14,184 nt of DNA, taken from the NCBI GenBank assembly GCA_902492545.1, contig CABULX010000056.1, positions 1 to 14,184 of the forward strand, in the 5' to 3' direction. The stretch comes from an uncultured Collinsella sp. (GTDB taxonomy: Bacteria; Actinomycetota; Coriobacteriia; Coriobacteriales; Coriobacteriaceae). Positions 7,701-14,141 of this stretch are shown here, one piece after another. The translations under genes and the position numbers were made by a program. Numbering within the stretch: the first letter of the stretch is position 1; every line of letters starts with the position of its first letter. The notes under the pieces were generated by a model that did not search any database, was not told where the DNA came from, and saw only the letters and a program-made list of their open reading frames with translations.

Positions 7701-8072
7701 TATCGTGCGCTGCAGACCATGTGGCGCTCCAACCGCGGCAAGACCGGGGACGATTCCTTTAGCGCGAGCGATATCGACATCGCGCAGATGTGCCTTGCTA
7801 TCGATGCTCGCACGCCGGTCGACGAGCGCTCGGTGGAAAGTGGCCTGGGAATCTTCGAAGAGCTTGGTTTCTGTCGTGTTTCGGGGTTTGACGACACCCG
7901 TCGCATCGCGATGGCCGAAAACCCCGGCCGTGTGCAATTGAGCAGGTCAATTCGCTATTTGGAGGGCTTGCGCTCGCGCATGGAGTTCTCGGCTTTCCGG
8001 AGTTGGGCGCTCGATTCGTGCGCTTCTGATATGCTAGCCAAAGTTAACCGCCCGATCGTACCGCGGGCCTAG
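4785..8072 (+). CDS. recJ: RecJ single-stranded-DNA exonuclease fused to a RecQ-like SF2 helicase
   Basis: 1095 residues, about twice the size of E. coli RecJ (577). Residues 1 to about 570 are a complete RecJ: GDFDVDG (90-96), VDNG with D149, TDHH (171-174), GTVSD with D237, RLNAAGRM (290-297), then DHHA1 with GGHAGAVG (418-425) and an OB-fold-like segment up to about 570. These acidic and His residues bind the metals used for 5'-3' ssDNA degradation. From about 605 an SF2 helicase follows: MGTGRGKS (646-653, Walker A), YPLRALVADQ (675-684), DEAHH (752-756), TTATAT (786-791), FGEGVNLPDIR (903-913) and SGRAGRDG (931-938). The helicase core resembles RecQ, but no RecQ zinc cysteine cluster or HRDC domain is visible in the last 150 residues. 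The ATG at 4785 is preferred over the GTG at 4740, which lacks a well-placed ribosome site. The gene is followed by rel after 15 bases. Confidence 0.92.
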   Translation: MSSLKTTHRWAVAQQNPELEKELSAGLGIPGLVARIMVAHGITSIEEGQLFLTPSLDRDWADPLVIPGMAVVADRVERAIRSHERIAVFGDFDVDGITSTCLLTEALRTFGADVTPFIPHRFDEGYGLSRAALDRVNELAHPQLIVTVDNGIAAKEEVSYLESLGIDLVVTDHHEPSDQVPQGVPLTDPKLEDEGPSRELAGAGVALKLVQVLGERLGKPSYWRSLIEVAALGTVSDMMPLTPENRALVAEGIQQMRVTARPGYIALAALAKADLSTITADGLSFSLIPRLNAAGRMADPKLALDLLLAHDPIEASALAAELEEINRQRREIEAELTRDAMAKVEETYDGGRAIVVGGEGWHEGVKGIVASRLTNRYHVPALLFSIEDGIARGSGRSVGKVNLFDAVERCSDLLIRRGGHAGAVGVTIEASKLDEFRRRLSAVLSELPAEDFEDTDEVAATVDLSELNIETIEQISRLEPFGQGNKVPLLAAEGVTMCDRAVVGKTGEHMRFVATDGAASVPAIMFRVPQIDKLINCDSAVDLVFEAVAEHWQGRVKPKLMIKDVLVRDTTAPSVDDPACELRRGVQPADSGLRLESSKRETLAQLSYTELTRSLIHSFIGSNQPHRAQVEALDALADHQSVLAVMGTGRGKSLIFHVHAAREAVLRGRASIFVYPLRALVADQAYHLSSTMAALGIGVGVLTGETVEAARDDVFAGLASGRTGIVLTTPEFLSIHRDRFARSGRIGFVVIDEAHHAGLAKGGDRSAYLDMPDILKALGDPVVLATTATATAPVVAELARVLPITRTVVDETVRENLQLEDDRDLASRENRLVSIVATGEKTVIYVNSRDQSVALAKTLRKRVPDCASHIAFYNAGLTRTDRHRVEEAFRDGSLSCIVSTSAFGEGVNLPDIRHVVLYHMPFGGIEFNQMSGRAGRDGQPAVIHLLYSSRDARINERLLDCYAPERDELVTLYRALQTMWRSNRGKTGDDSFSASDIDIAQMCLAIDARTPVDERSVESGLGIFEELGFCRVSGFDDTRRIAMAENPGRVQLSRSIRYLEGLRSRMEFSAFRSWALDSCASDMLAKVNRPIVPRA

Positions 8073-8087
8073 GGGAAGGGGACCTCG

Positions 8088-10448
8088 ATGGATGCCGCAG
8101 CCCGTACCGCCCATGATTCCACCCTCCAGCCGTTCTCGGAGATGGAGCACTATAAGCATGCCGATGAGCTGCCACCCGAGATTATGGCGGACAGCTACGA
8201 CAAGCTGGAGCGCCTGTGCCTCAAATATATGAATGAGGACGACTTTTCTAAGGTGGAGCAGGCCTATTGCTTTGCTGCCGAGAAGCACTGCAACCAAAAG
8301 CGCCGCTCGGGTGAGATGTACATCAACCATCCCGTCGAGGTGGCCATCATTTTGGCCGATCTCAAGATGGACTGCGATGTGGTGTGCGCCGCGCTGCTGC
8401 ACGATACCGTCGAGGATACCGAGACCTCGCTTGCCGATGTTTCCGGCCTGTTTGGCGATACGGTGGCCGAGCTCGTCGATGGCGTGACCAAGCTCACCAA
8501 CATCGAAGTCGACAGCATGGACGAGAAGCAGGCGCTCACGCTGCGAAAGATGTTCCTCGCCATGTCCAAGGACATCCGCGTCATCATCGTTAAGCTTGCC
8601 GACCGTCTGCACAACATGCGCACCCTTGCAGCCCTGCGTGAGGACCGTCGCCTGTTTAAGGCTCGCGAGACCATGGACGTGTATGCGCCCCTGGCCGACC
8701 GTCTGGGCATGAGCTCCATTAAATGGGAGCTCGAGGACCTGTCCTTCTTCTACCTTGAGCCCGACGCCTACCAGCGCATCGCGCGCATGGTGGCGGAGTC
8801 ACGCGAGGTCCGTGAGCGCTATCTGGCCGAGACCATCAAGACGCTCACCGATGAGCTCAACCGCATTGGCCTGGAGGACTTTCAGATCAACGGCCGTTCC
8901 AAGCACTACTGGTCCATCTACCAAAAGATGAAGCGCAAGGGCAAGGAGTTCTCCGAGATCTACGACCTGGTGGCACTGCGCGTCATCACGCATTCGGTGC
9001 GCGATTGCTACTCCACGCTCGGCGCGGTGCATACGCTGTGGCACCCCATGCCTGGTCGCTTTAAAGACTATATCGCCATGCCCAAGGTCAATAACTACCA
9101 GTCGCTCCATACGACGGTTATCGGCCCCACGGCCCGCCCGCTCGAGATTCAGATTCGAACCTATGAGATGCATGAGCAGGCCGAGTACGGTATTGCCGCC
9201 CACTGGCTCTATAAGAAGTCGGGCGGATCGTCTGCGTCTAAGACCAATGATGCCCAGCGTCTGGACGACCAGATTAACTGGCTCAAACACTCGCTCGATT
9301 GGGCTGCGTCTGATGAGATCACCGACGCCAAGGAATACCTGCACTCGCTGAAGGTCGATTTGTTCGACCAGGAGATCTTTGTCTTTACACCCAAGGGCGA
9401 GGTCATGGCGCTTCGTGCCGGCTCCACGCCGCTCGACTTTGCCTATGCCGTTCACACCGAGGTGGGCAACCACTGTGTCGGCGCCAAGATCAACGGTGCG
9501 GTGGCCCCGCTCACGCACGAAATCAAGACGGGCGACCGCGTTGAAATCCTGACCAACAAGAGCTCCAAGCCGTCGCGTGATTGGCTCAAGATCGTTAAGA
9601 CGCCTTCCGCTAAGTCAAAGATCCGCCGCTATTTTGCCGCTGCGACCAAAGACGATGACGCTGCTGCCGGCCGTGACATTCTGGCCAAGGACCTGCGCAA
9701 GCGCGGGTATGGCATTTCTACGCCGCGATCCACACGTGCACTCAACGCCGTGGCGGAGCAGTTTAACTACAAGCAGCTCGAGGACCTGTTTGCCGCCGTC
9801 GGCGCCGGCAAGGTTGCCCCGCGCGCCGTGGGTAACAAGGTCGAGCAAATTTTGGACCCCAAGCCCGAGGAGCAGCTCACCAAGACCGAAGCCATTGCCG
9901 AGGTCGTCAAGCAGCCCGCCCGCGGCTCCAACCGCAAGCCGCAAAAGCGCGGCAAGAGCGCCAGCAACGGCATTATCGTCAAGGGTGAGAGCAACAGCGG
10001 CCTGCTGGTCCGTCTGGCGCATTGCTGCAATCCGGTGACGGGCGACGATATCGTCGGCTTCATTACGCGCGGTCGTGGCGTTTCGGTGCATCGCGCCAAC
10101 TGCCCCAACGTCAAGGGTCTTATGGAGCATCCCGAGCGCATGATCGAAGTGGAGTGGGACGGCGCTGCCGACACTCTCTTCCAGGTCGAGATCGTGGTCG
10201 AGTGCCTGGACCGCATGGGCCTGCTCAAGGATGTCACCATTGCCATTGGCGATGCAGGCGGCAATATCCTTTCTGCCGCCACGTCGACCAACCGCGAGGG
10301 TATTGCAACCCTGCGCTTTATGGTCGAGATTTCGGACGCGAGTGGTCTGGATCCGCTGCTGGCCTCTATCAGCAGTGTCGATTCGGTCTACGACGCTCGC
10401 CGTCTTATGCCCGGCGAGGGCGGAGCGCAACTCAAGCGCCGTGTGTAG
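8088..10448 (+). CDS. rel: bifunctional (p)ppGpp synthetase/hydrolase, RelA/SpoT family
   Basis: 786 residues, full length for a long RSH enzyme. It makes (p)ppGpp from ATP and GDP/GTP and hydrolyses it, setting the stringent response. The hydrolase HD domain shows H81, HDTVEDT (105-111) and RLHNMRTL (173-180), so hydrolysis is predicted to be active. The synthetase domain has GRSKHYWSIYQK (269-280), RFKDYIAMPK (324-333), NNYQSLH (335-341) and EIQIRT (353-358). The RFKD form, rather than the EXDD form of E. coli RelA, is typical of bifunctional enzymes. The TGS domain spans about 425-490, a zinc-finger-like HCCNP is at 645-649, and a C-terminal ACT domain occupies about 697-776. The ATG at 8088 has GGGGAAGGGG upstream at suitable spacing. 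With recJ 15 bases before it, the two are probably co-transcribed. Confidence 0.96.
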   Translation: MDAAARTAHDSTLQPFSEMEHYKHADELPPEIMADSYDKLERLCLKYMNEDDFSKVEQAYCFAAEKHCNQKRRSGEMYINHPVEVAIILADLKMDCDVVCAALLHDTVEDTETSLADVSGLFGDTVAELVDGVTKLTNIEVDSMDEKQALTLRKMFLAMSKDIRVIIVKLADRLHNMRTLAALREDRRLFKARETMDVYAPLADRLGMSSIKWELEDLSFFYLEPDAYQRIARMVAESREVRERYLAETIKTLTDELNRIGLEDFQINGRSKHYWSIYQKMKRKGKEFSEIYDLVALRVITHSVRDCYSTLGAVHTLWHPMPGRFKDYIAMPKVNNYQSLHTTVIGPTARPLEIQIRTYEMHEQAEYGIAAHWLYKKSGGSSASKTNDAQRLDDQINWLKHSLDWAASDEITDAKEYLHSLKVDLFDQEIFVFTPKGEVMALRAGSTPLDFAYAVHTEVGNHCVGAKINGAVAPLTHEIKTGDRVEILTNKSSKPSRDWLKIVKTPSAKSKIRRYFAAATKDDDAAAGRDILAKDLRKRGYGISTPRSTRALNAVAEQFNYKQLEDLFAAVGAGKVAPRAVGNKVEQILDPKPEEQLTKTEAIAEVVKQPARGSNRKPQKRGKSASNGIIVKGESNSGLLVRLAHCCNPVTGDDIVGFITRGRGVSVHRANCPNVKGLMEHPERMIEVEWDGAADTLFQVEIVVECLDRMGLLKDVTIAIGDAGGNILSAATSTNREGIATLRFMVEISDASGLDPLLASISSVDSVYDARRLMPGEGGAQLKRRV

Positions 10449-10486
10449 GTGCGAGAGCCTCTCAGCATCATAGATATTGGTTACGT

Positions 10487-10510
10487 TCGAGGCATCGTTT
10501 GGTGCCTCGA
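10487..10510 (+). terminator. hairpin between rel and the MBL gene, possible weak terminator
   Basis: TCGAGGCA (10487-10494) pairs with TGCCTCGA (10503-10510) around an 8-base loop, followed by GCGTATTTTA. The tail is only partly T-rich, so it may attenuate rather than stop transcription. It ends about 12 bases before the MBL ribosome site and might also affect mRNA stability. Confidence 0.4.
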
Positions 10511-10536
10511 GCGTATTTTAGAAGGAGGGTATGCGC

Positions 10537-11220
10537 ATGGACGATATGACTTTGGACCTGACACCCCGAGGCACGGCTTCGATTGAGGCGCTCGTCAACG
10601 GCCCGATTCAGACCAACAGCTACGCCGTGATTTCGAATGACGAGTGCTTAATCGTCGATCCGGCGTGGGAGGGCGAGCGTCTTGTGGAGCATATCCGCAC
10701 CGCGCATCCCGAGGTTCGCGTACTCGGCTCTGTCTGCACGCACGGTCATGCCGACCATGTTGGCGGGGTCGCCGGGGTTCGAGCTGTCGTTGGCGACAGC
10801 GCACTATATGAGTTGTGCGCTAAGGACGTGACGGTACCTCGCGCAAATATCGAGGAGCAGCGCGCCATGTGGGGTATCGAGACGCCCGATCCGGGTGAGC
10901 CGACGCGCTTGCTTGCCGAGGGCGATACAATCGAGGTGGGCGACGTCTGCCTGCAGGTGATCGAGACGCCGGGGCATACGCCGGGCGGCATCGTCCTGTT
11001 CGCCGCGACCGAGCAGGGAAACATCGCCTTTGTGGGCGACACGCTTTTCCCGGGCAGCCACGGTCGTACCGATCTTTCCGGCGGTGACGAGGCGGCGATT
11101 ATGCGCTCGCTCTCCAAACTTGCCAAGATGCTTCCGCCCGATACCGTTTGCTTGACGGGCCATGGCGATTCGACCACGATGGCGCGCGAACTTATGCAGA
11201 ACCCGTTTATGCAGATGTAG
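10537..11220 (+). CDS. metallo-beta-lactamase-fold hydrolase, glyoxalase II-like
   Basis: 227 residues. The metal motif THGHADH is at 68-74 (H69, H71, D73, H74), with further ligands H147 (ETPGHTPG), D168 (FVGDTLF) and H209 (LTGHGD). This is the compact glyoxalase II-like hydroxyacyl-thioester hydrolase pattern, cytoplasmic with no signal peptide. It lacks the long C-terminal substrate domain of classic GloB, so glutathione need not be the thiol. An ATG at 10531 is only 1-2 bases from GGAGGG, while the in-frame ATG at 10537 has normal spacing of about 7 bases, so the latter was chosen. MBL genes of this type are commonly found next to rel in Gram-positive bacteria, but their in vivo substrate is usually unknown. 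Confidence 0.85.
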   Translation: MDDMTLDLTPRGTASIEALVNGPIQTNSYAVISNDECLIVDPAWEGERLVEHIRTAHPEVRVLGSVCTHGHADHVGGVAGVRAVVGDSALYELCAKDVTVPRANIEEQRAMWGIETPDPGEPTRLLAEGDTIEVGDVCLQVIETPGHTPGGIVLFAATEQGNIAFVGDTLFPGSHGRTDLSGGDEAAIMRSLSKLAKMLPPDTVCLTGHGDSTTMARELMQNPFMQM

Positions 11221-11230
11221 GCTCGAAGCC

Positions 11231-11250
11231 GTCTTCCGAACCACGAAGAC
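11231..11250 (+). terminator. short inverted repeat after the MBL gene
   Basis: GTCTTC (11231-11236) pairs with GAAGAC (11245-11250) around an 8-base loop, 10 bases after the MBL stop codon. No U-tract follows directly. It is a candidate weak terminator of the recJ-rel-MBL unit. Confidence 0.25.
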
Positions 11251-11301
11251 CGCTCAATCGTCAAGCTATTTTCCCCAGTGGGTCGATTCTGTGGGGCAAA
11301 C

Positions 11302-11374
11302 GGTCAAAATTTGTCCAATCGGATGGTATTCGTGAACAAACGAACGTTTATGCTCGGGTATGTCGTGGTAAAAT
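11302..11374 (+). promoter_or_regulatory. fba promoter region with two palindromes
   Basis: A -10-like TAAAAT lies at 11369-11374, with a weak -35-like TTTATG at 11347-11352 (16-base spacer). AAACG-AA-CGTTT (11338-11349) overlaps the -35 position, and GGTCAAAATTTGTCC (11302-11316) is a near-perfect palindrome further upstream. The start codon is 40 bases after the -10. The palindromes could be operators for sugar-responsive control of aldolase, but no regulator is identifiable here. Confidence 0.45.
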
Positions 11375-11414
11375 CTCAGGCGTTATCGGAGCAACCTTAC
11401 AGGAGGTTTCTTTT

Positions 11415-12281
11415 ATGCTCGTCAACGCAGCAGACATGCTCAAGAAGGCCGAGGCCGGCAAGTATGGTCTCGGTGCCTTCAACACCAACAACCTCGAGTG
11501 GACCCTGGCTATTCTCCAGGCCGCCGAGGAGGCCAAGTCTCCGCTGATCCTTCAGTGCACCGCTGGTGCCGCTAAGTGGATGGGCGGTTTCAAGGTCTGC
11601 GCCGACATGGTCAAGGCTGCCGTCGAGGCCACGGGCGTTACCGTTCCCGTCGCCCTTCACCTCGATCACGGTTCTTACGAGGACTGCTTCAAGTGCATCG
11701 AGGCCGGCTTCACGTCCATCATGTATGACGGCTCTCACGAGGAGACCTTCCAGCTTAACCTCGACCGCACCAAGGAGCTCGTTGAGCTTGCCCACTCCAA
11801 GGGTATGTCCATCGAGGCCGAGGTCGGCGGCATCGGCGGCACCGAGGACGGCGTGACCTCCAGCGGCGAGCTCGCTGATCCTGCTGAGTGCAAGCAGATT
11901 GCTGACCTGGGCGTCGACTTCCTTGCCTGCGGTATCGGCAACATCCACGGCGTGTACCCTGCCGACTGGGCTGGCCTTTCCTTCGAGCGTCTGGGCGAGA
12001 TCAAGGCTCAGACCGGCGACCTGCCCCTCGTCCTGCACGGTGGCACCGGCATCCCCGAGGATCAGATCAAGAAGGCCATCTCCCTGGGTATCTCCAAGAT
12101 CAACGTCAACACCGATCTGCAGCTCGTTTTCGCCAAGGGCGTTCGCGAGTACATCGAGGCCGGCAAGGATCAGCAGGGCAAGGGCTTTGACCCCCGCAAG
12201 CTCCTCAAGCCTGGTCGCGACAACATCGTTGCCCGCACCAAGGAGCTCATGGAGGAGTTTGGCTCCGTCAACAAGGCGTAA
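11415..12281 (+). CDS. fba: class II fructose-1,6-bisphosphate aldolase
   Basis: 288 residues, zinc-dependent aldolase of the short class II group that includes B. subtilis FbaA and E. coli GatY/KbaY. Catalytic and metal residues are visible: D84 and H85 in HLDHG (82-86), E136 in AEVGGIGGTED, H178 in GNIHG, H208 in LHGGTG (207-212), and the phosphate-binding NVNTD (230-234). It cleaves fructose-1,6-bisphosphate in glycolysis and acts in reverse in gluconeogenesis. A tagatose-bisphosphate specificity cannot be excluded, but no galactitol or tagatose genes are nearby. The start at 11415 is fixed by AGGAGGT exactly 7 bases upstream. The open frame extends back to 11148 but would run through the MBL gene and its promoter region. 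Codon choice is strongly biased (GCC, CTC, AAG, GAG), as expected for a highly expressed gene. It appears monocistronic. Confidence 0.95.
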   Translation: MLVNAADMLKKAEAGKYGLGAFNTNNLEWTLAILQAAEEAKSPLILQCTAGAAKWMGGFKVCADMVKAAVEATGVTVPVALHLDHGSYEDCFKCIEAGFTSIMYDGSHEETFQLNLDRTKELVELAHSKGMSIEAEVGGIGGTEDGVTSSGELADPAECKQIADLGVDFLACGIGNIHGVYPADWAGLSFERLGEIKAQTGDLPLVLHGGTGIPEDQIKKAISLGISKINVNTDLQLVFAKGVREYIEAGKDQQGKGFDPRKLLKPGRDNIVARTKELMEEFGSVNKA

Positions 12282-12283
12282 GT

Positions 12284-12410
12284 AGCGGTTTAACTTTCCC
12301 GTCGGAGGCCCCGTTCACCCTATGCTTTTCCCTTGCGCTCACCTGGCTTTGCCAGAAGTCGCGCAATGGGAATTGCTTCGGGTGAACGGGGCCTCCTTCG
12401 TTAACTCGCT
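12284..12410 (+). terminator. large nested hairpin after fba, terminator or structured RNA
   Basis: Core arms 12304-12320 and 12380-12396 are exact 17-bp reverse complements with centre GGCCCCGTTC. Inside the 59-base interval, TTCCCTTGCGC (12328-12338) pairs with 12361-12372 through one bulged T, and CTGGC-TTT-GCCAG (12343-12355) forms the tip. Outside, AGCG and TTAAC (12284-12294) can pair with GTTAA and CGCT (12400-12410). It starts 3 bases after the fba stop codon. The following bases are not U-rich, although a run of T occurs at 12434-12439. It most likely ends or stabilises the fba mRNA. Confidence 0.65.
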
Positions 12411-12498
12411 ACAGGGTTACTGGGCTGAATTCATTTTTTCTAGGTACCGTTTATCGGTGTTGAGAGTTCCTTTATTGGGGCTTTCTTTTTTATCTCGC

Positions 12499-12504
12499 TA
12501 CAAT
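12499..12504 (+). promoter_or_regulatory. candidate -10 box for the transglutaminase-like gene
   Basis: TACAAT lies 35 bases before the ATG at 12540, in a markedly AT-rich stretch (12430-12540). TTGGGG (12475-12480) is a weak -35 candidate with an 18-base spacer. Nothing else was seen between the fba hairpin and the gene. Confidence 0.35.
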
Positions 12505-12539
12505 GGACTTCAAGCGTTCTAGTGACTTGGAGTTTTAGT

Positions 12540-13973
12540 ATGGCTGTTGTTAAGGGGCTGCCTTCGGATGGGAAGGTTATTGACGAGGGTCCTGTTGGTT
12601 GCTCTGTTGATGTTTGCAATGATGACTTCCGTTTTCTAGATGTTGGCTTGCCACCCGAGATTCTGCGTTTAAAGGACGCGGGGTATCTTTCGCAGGCTAT
12701 TGAGGCTTGCGACCGCCTACTTGCCCAAGATCCCGATCCCTCGCTTGCTGCCTGCGTTCGTGCCGAGCGGTATCGCATGCTCGAGACGCCGCTTCATTTT
12801 TCGGTGTCGCGCGATCGAGCTATTGCGATGATTCGCGAGGAGTGGCCAGAGTTTACCGAAGAGCAGTTTGACGATCTGATTGACCGTAAGCGTATTGACT
12901 GGCGCTTTATCGATGGCGAGCTGTTCGTTCTCGACAACTTCCTCGATTCGCTTCGCGTATATCCCAAAGAGGTTCCCGGCATGCGGCCCGATCCTACGGA
13001 CGGAATTGCACTGCGCAACGAGATGCTCAAGGAGATGGAGTCGCAAAATGGATTGGCTCGCGTCATTACGCTTAAAGCGTCCGTGTCTGTCCCCGGCGCT
13101 CTGGAGGGGGAGACCGTTTGCGCTTGGCTTCCCGTCGCGGCTGCCTGCCGTCAGCAGTTTCGGGTCGAGATTCTCGACATGACGCCGGAGGGTGCTGTTG
13201 CTCCCGCGAATGCTTCGGCTCGTACCGTCTCGTGGTCTTCTTCGAGCGAGCGCTCATTCTCGGTGACTTATCGTTATCACATCGATGCTGCTTATTGTGA
13301 TGTCTACGGTGGCATACTTCCGGTTCATCCGCGTATGGACGCGCCTCTGCCCGAGGATATTTCCGAGGATCGTCCGCACATTGCATTCACGCCGTATCTG
13401 CAGCAGCTGACGGCCGGTGTTGCTGACGGACTCGAGGATCCGCTCGATCGCGCTCGTGCTATCTATGATTACCTGACACAGCATATCGACTATCGCTATC
13501 AGCCACCGTACCTGCTTTTGGGATCTATTGCCGACGACTGTGCGCATTCGCTCCGCGGCGATTGCGGCGTTATGGCGCTCACGTTTATCACCATGTGCCG
13601 CATCGCGGGGGTGCCTGCTCGTTGGCAGAGCGGCCTGTATGTTGCGCCCGATTCGGTGGGGCCGCACGATTGGGCTGAGTTCTATACGCCACAGACCGGT
13701 TGGCTTAACGCCGACGTATCGTTTGGTTCCTCGGCACGCAGGATGGGGGAGGAGTGGCGTCGTCGTCACTACTTTGGCAATCTCGACCCGTGGCGTATGG
13801 TGGCCAACAATCGATTCCAGGCTGAATTTGTGCCTGCTTTCGATGGTATGCGCGAGGATCCCTATGACAACCAGATGGGCGAGGCCTCGGTTGACGGACG
13901 TGGATGTCGTAAGCGGGAGATGTTACGCAAGGTTGAGCTTATCGAAATGCTCGAAGTTCCATTTTCGGACTAA
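12540..13973 (+). CDS. transglutaminase-like domain protein, cytoplasmic
   Basis: 477 residues. The transglutaminase core lies in the C-terminal third, with a full papain-like triad: C342 in RGDCGVMALTFI, H376 in PHDWAEFY and D392 in WLNADVSFG. The nearby CRIAGVPARWQSG is typical of bacterial transglutaminase-like/protease domains. The N-terminal 250 residues or so have no recognisable motif; one Asp/Glu-rich helical part includes EEWPEFTEEQFDDLID, and about 170-260 may be a beta-rich domain. There is no signal peptide or membrane helix, so it should act inside the cell, unlike many relatives that are exported. It could be a peptidase, an amidase or a cross-linker; the substrate is unknown. 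The ATG at 12540 was chosen because GGAG is 7 bases upstream; a GTG at 12522 would add six residues. The tRNA follows after 39 bases. Confidence 0.8.
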   Translation: MAVVKGLPSDGKVIDEGPVGCSVDVCNDDFRFLDVGLPPEILRLKDAGYLSQAIEACDRLLAQDPDPSLAACVRAERYRMLETPLHFSVSRDRAIAMIREEWPEFTEEQFDDLIDRKRIDWRFIDGELFVLDNFLDSLRVYPKEVPGMRPDPTDGIALRNEMLKEMESQNGLARVITLKASVSVPGALEGETVCAWLPVAAACRQQFRVEILDMTPEGAVAPANASARTVSWSSSSERSFSVTYRYHIDAAYCDVYGGILPVHPRMDAPLPEDISEDRPHIAFTPYLQQLTAGVADGLEDPLDRARAIYDYLTQHIDYRYQPPYLLLGSIADDCAHSLRGDCGVMALTFITMCRIAGVPARWQSGLYVAPDSVGPHDWAEFYTPQTGWLNADVSFGSSARRMGEEWRRRHYFGNLDPWRMVANNRFQAEFVPAFDGMREDPYDNQMGEASVDGRGCRKREMLRKVELIEMLEVPFSD

Positions 13974-13987
13974 TCAACAGAAAGCTG

Positions 13988-13996
13988 TGATAAACT
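13988..13996 (+). promoter_or_regulatory. extended -10 promoter of tRNA-Leu
   Basis: TGATAAACT is an extended -10 pattern (TGn followed by TAAACT), 16 bases before the tRNA 5' end. No clear -35 hexamer is present upstream, in the end of the preceding gene. Confidence 0.4.
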
Positions 13997-14012
13997 AACT
14001 CACGCATTACGT

Positions 14013-14099
14013 GCCCGAGTGGCGGAATTGGCAGACGCAGTGGACTCAAAATCCACCGTTGGCAACAACGTGCGAGTTCGAGTCTCGCCTCGGGCACCA
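14013..14099 (+). tRNA. tRNA-Leu (anticodon CAA)
   Basis: The 87-base gene folds as a class II tRNA. The acceptor stem is GCCCGAG (14013-14019) with CTCGGGC (14089-14095), followed by an encoded ACCA (14096-14099). The anticodon stem GTGGA/TCCAC (14040-14044 with 14052-14056) encloses the loop CTCAAAA, giving anticodon CAA at 14047-14049, which reads UUG. The long variable arm CGTTG-GCAA-CAACG is characteristic of tRNA-Leu, and the T arm is GCGAG-TTCGAGT-CTCGC. Confidence 0.97.
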
Positions 14100-14118
14100 T
14101 ACATGCAAGTGAGCGTTC

Positions 14119-14141
14119 AAGGGGGTCAAGGCCCCCTTTTT
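14119..14141 (+). terminator. intrinsic terminator of tRNA-Leu
   Basis: AAGGGGG (14119-14125) pairs with CCCCCTT (14132-14138) around a 6-base loop, and the 3' arm runs into TTTTT (14137-14141). It is a classical Rho-independent terminator 20 bases after the tRNA. The remaining bases to the window end (14142-14184) show no supported feature. Confidence 0.9.

Noticed and set aside
8003..8035. Possible rel promoter at the end of recJ (TTGGGC and TATGCT)
   Set aside because: The spacer is about 21 bases and both boxes are weak. With only 15 bases between genes, co-transcription is simpler.
11148..11414. N-terminal extension of the aldolase frame
   Set aside because: It overlaps the MBL gene end and the fba promoter region. 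AGGAGGT and the family N-terminus fix the start at 11415.
14013..14141. tRNA-Leu 3' end as an integration site for a mobile element
   Set aside because: No integrase, no direct repeat of the tRNA 3' end in the window, and the tRNA is followed by its own terminator. The window ends too soon to test the downstream side.
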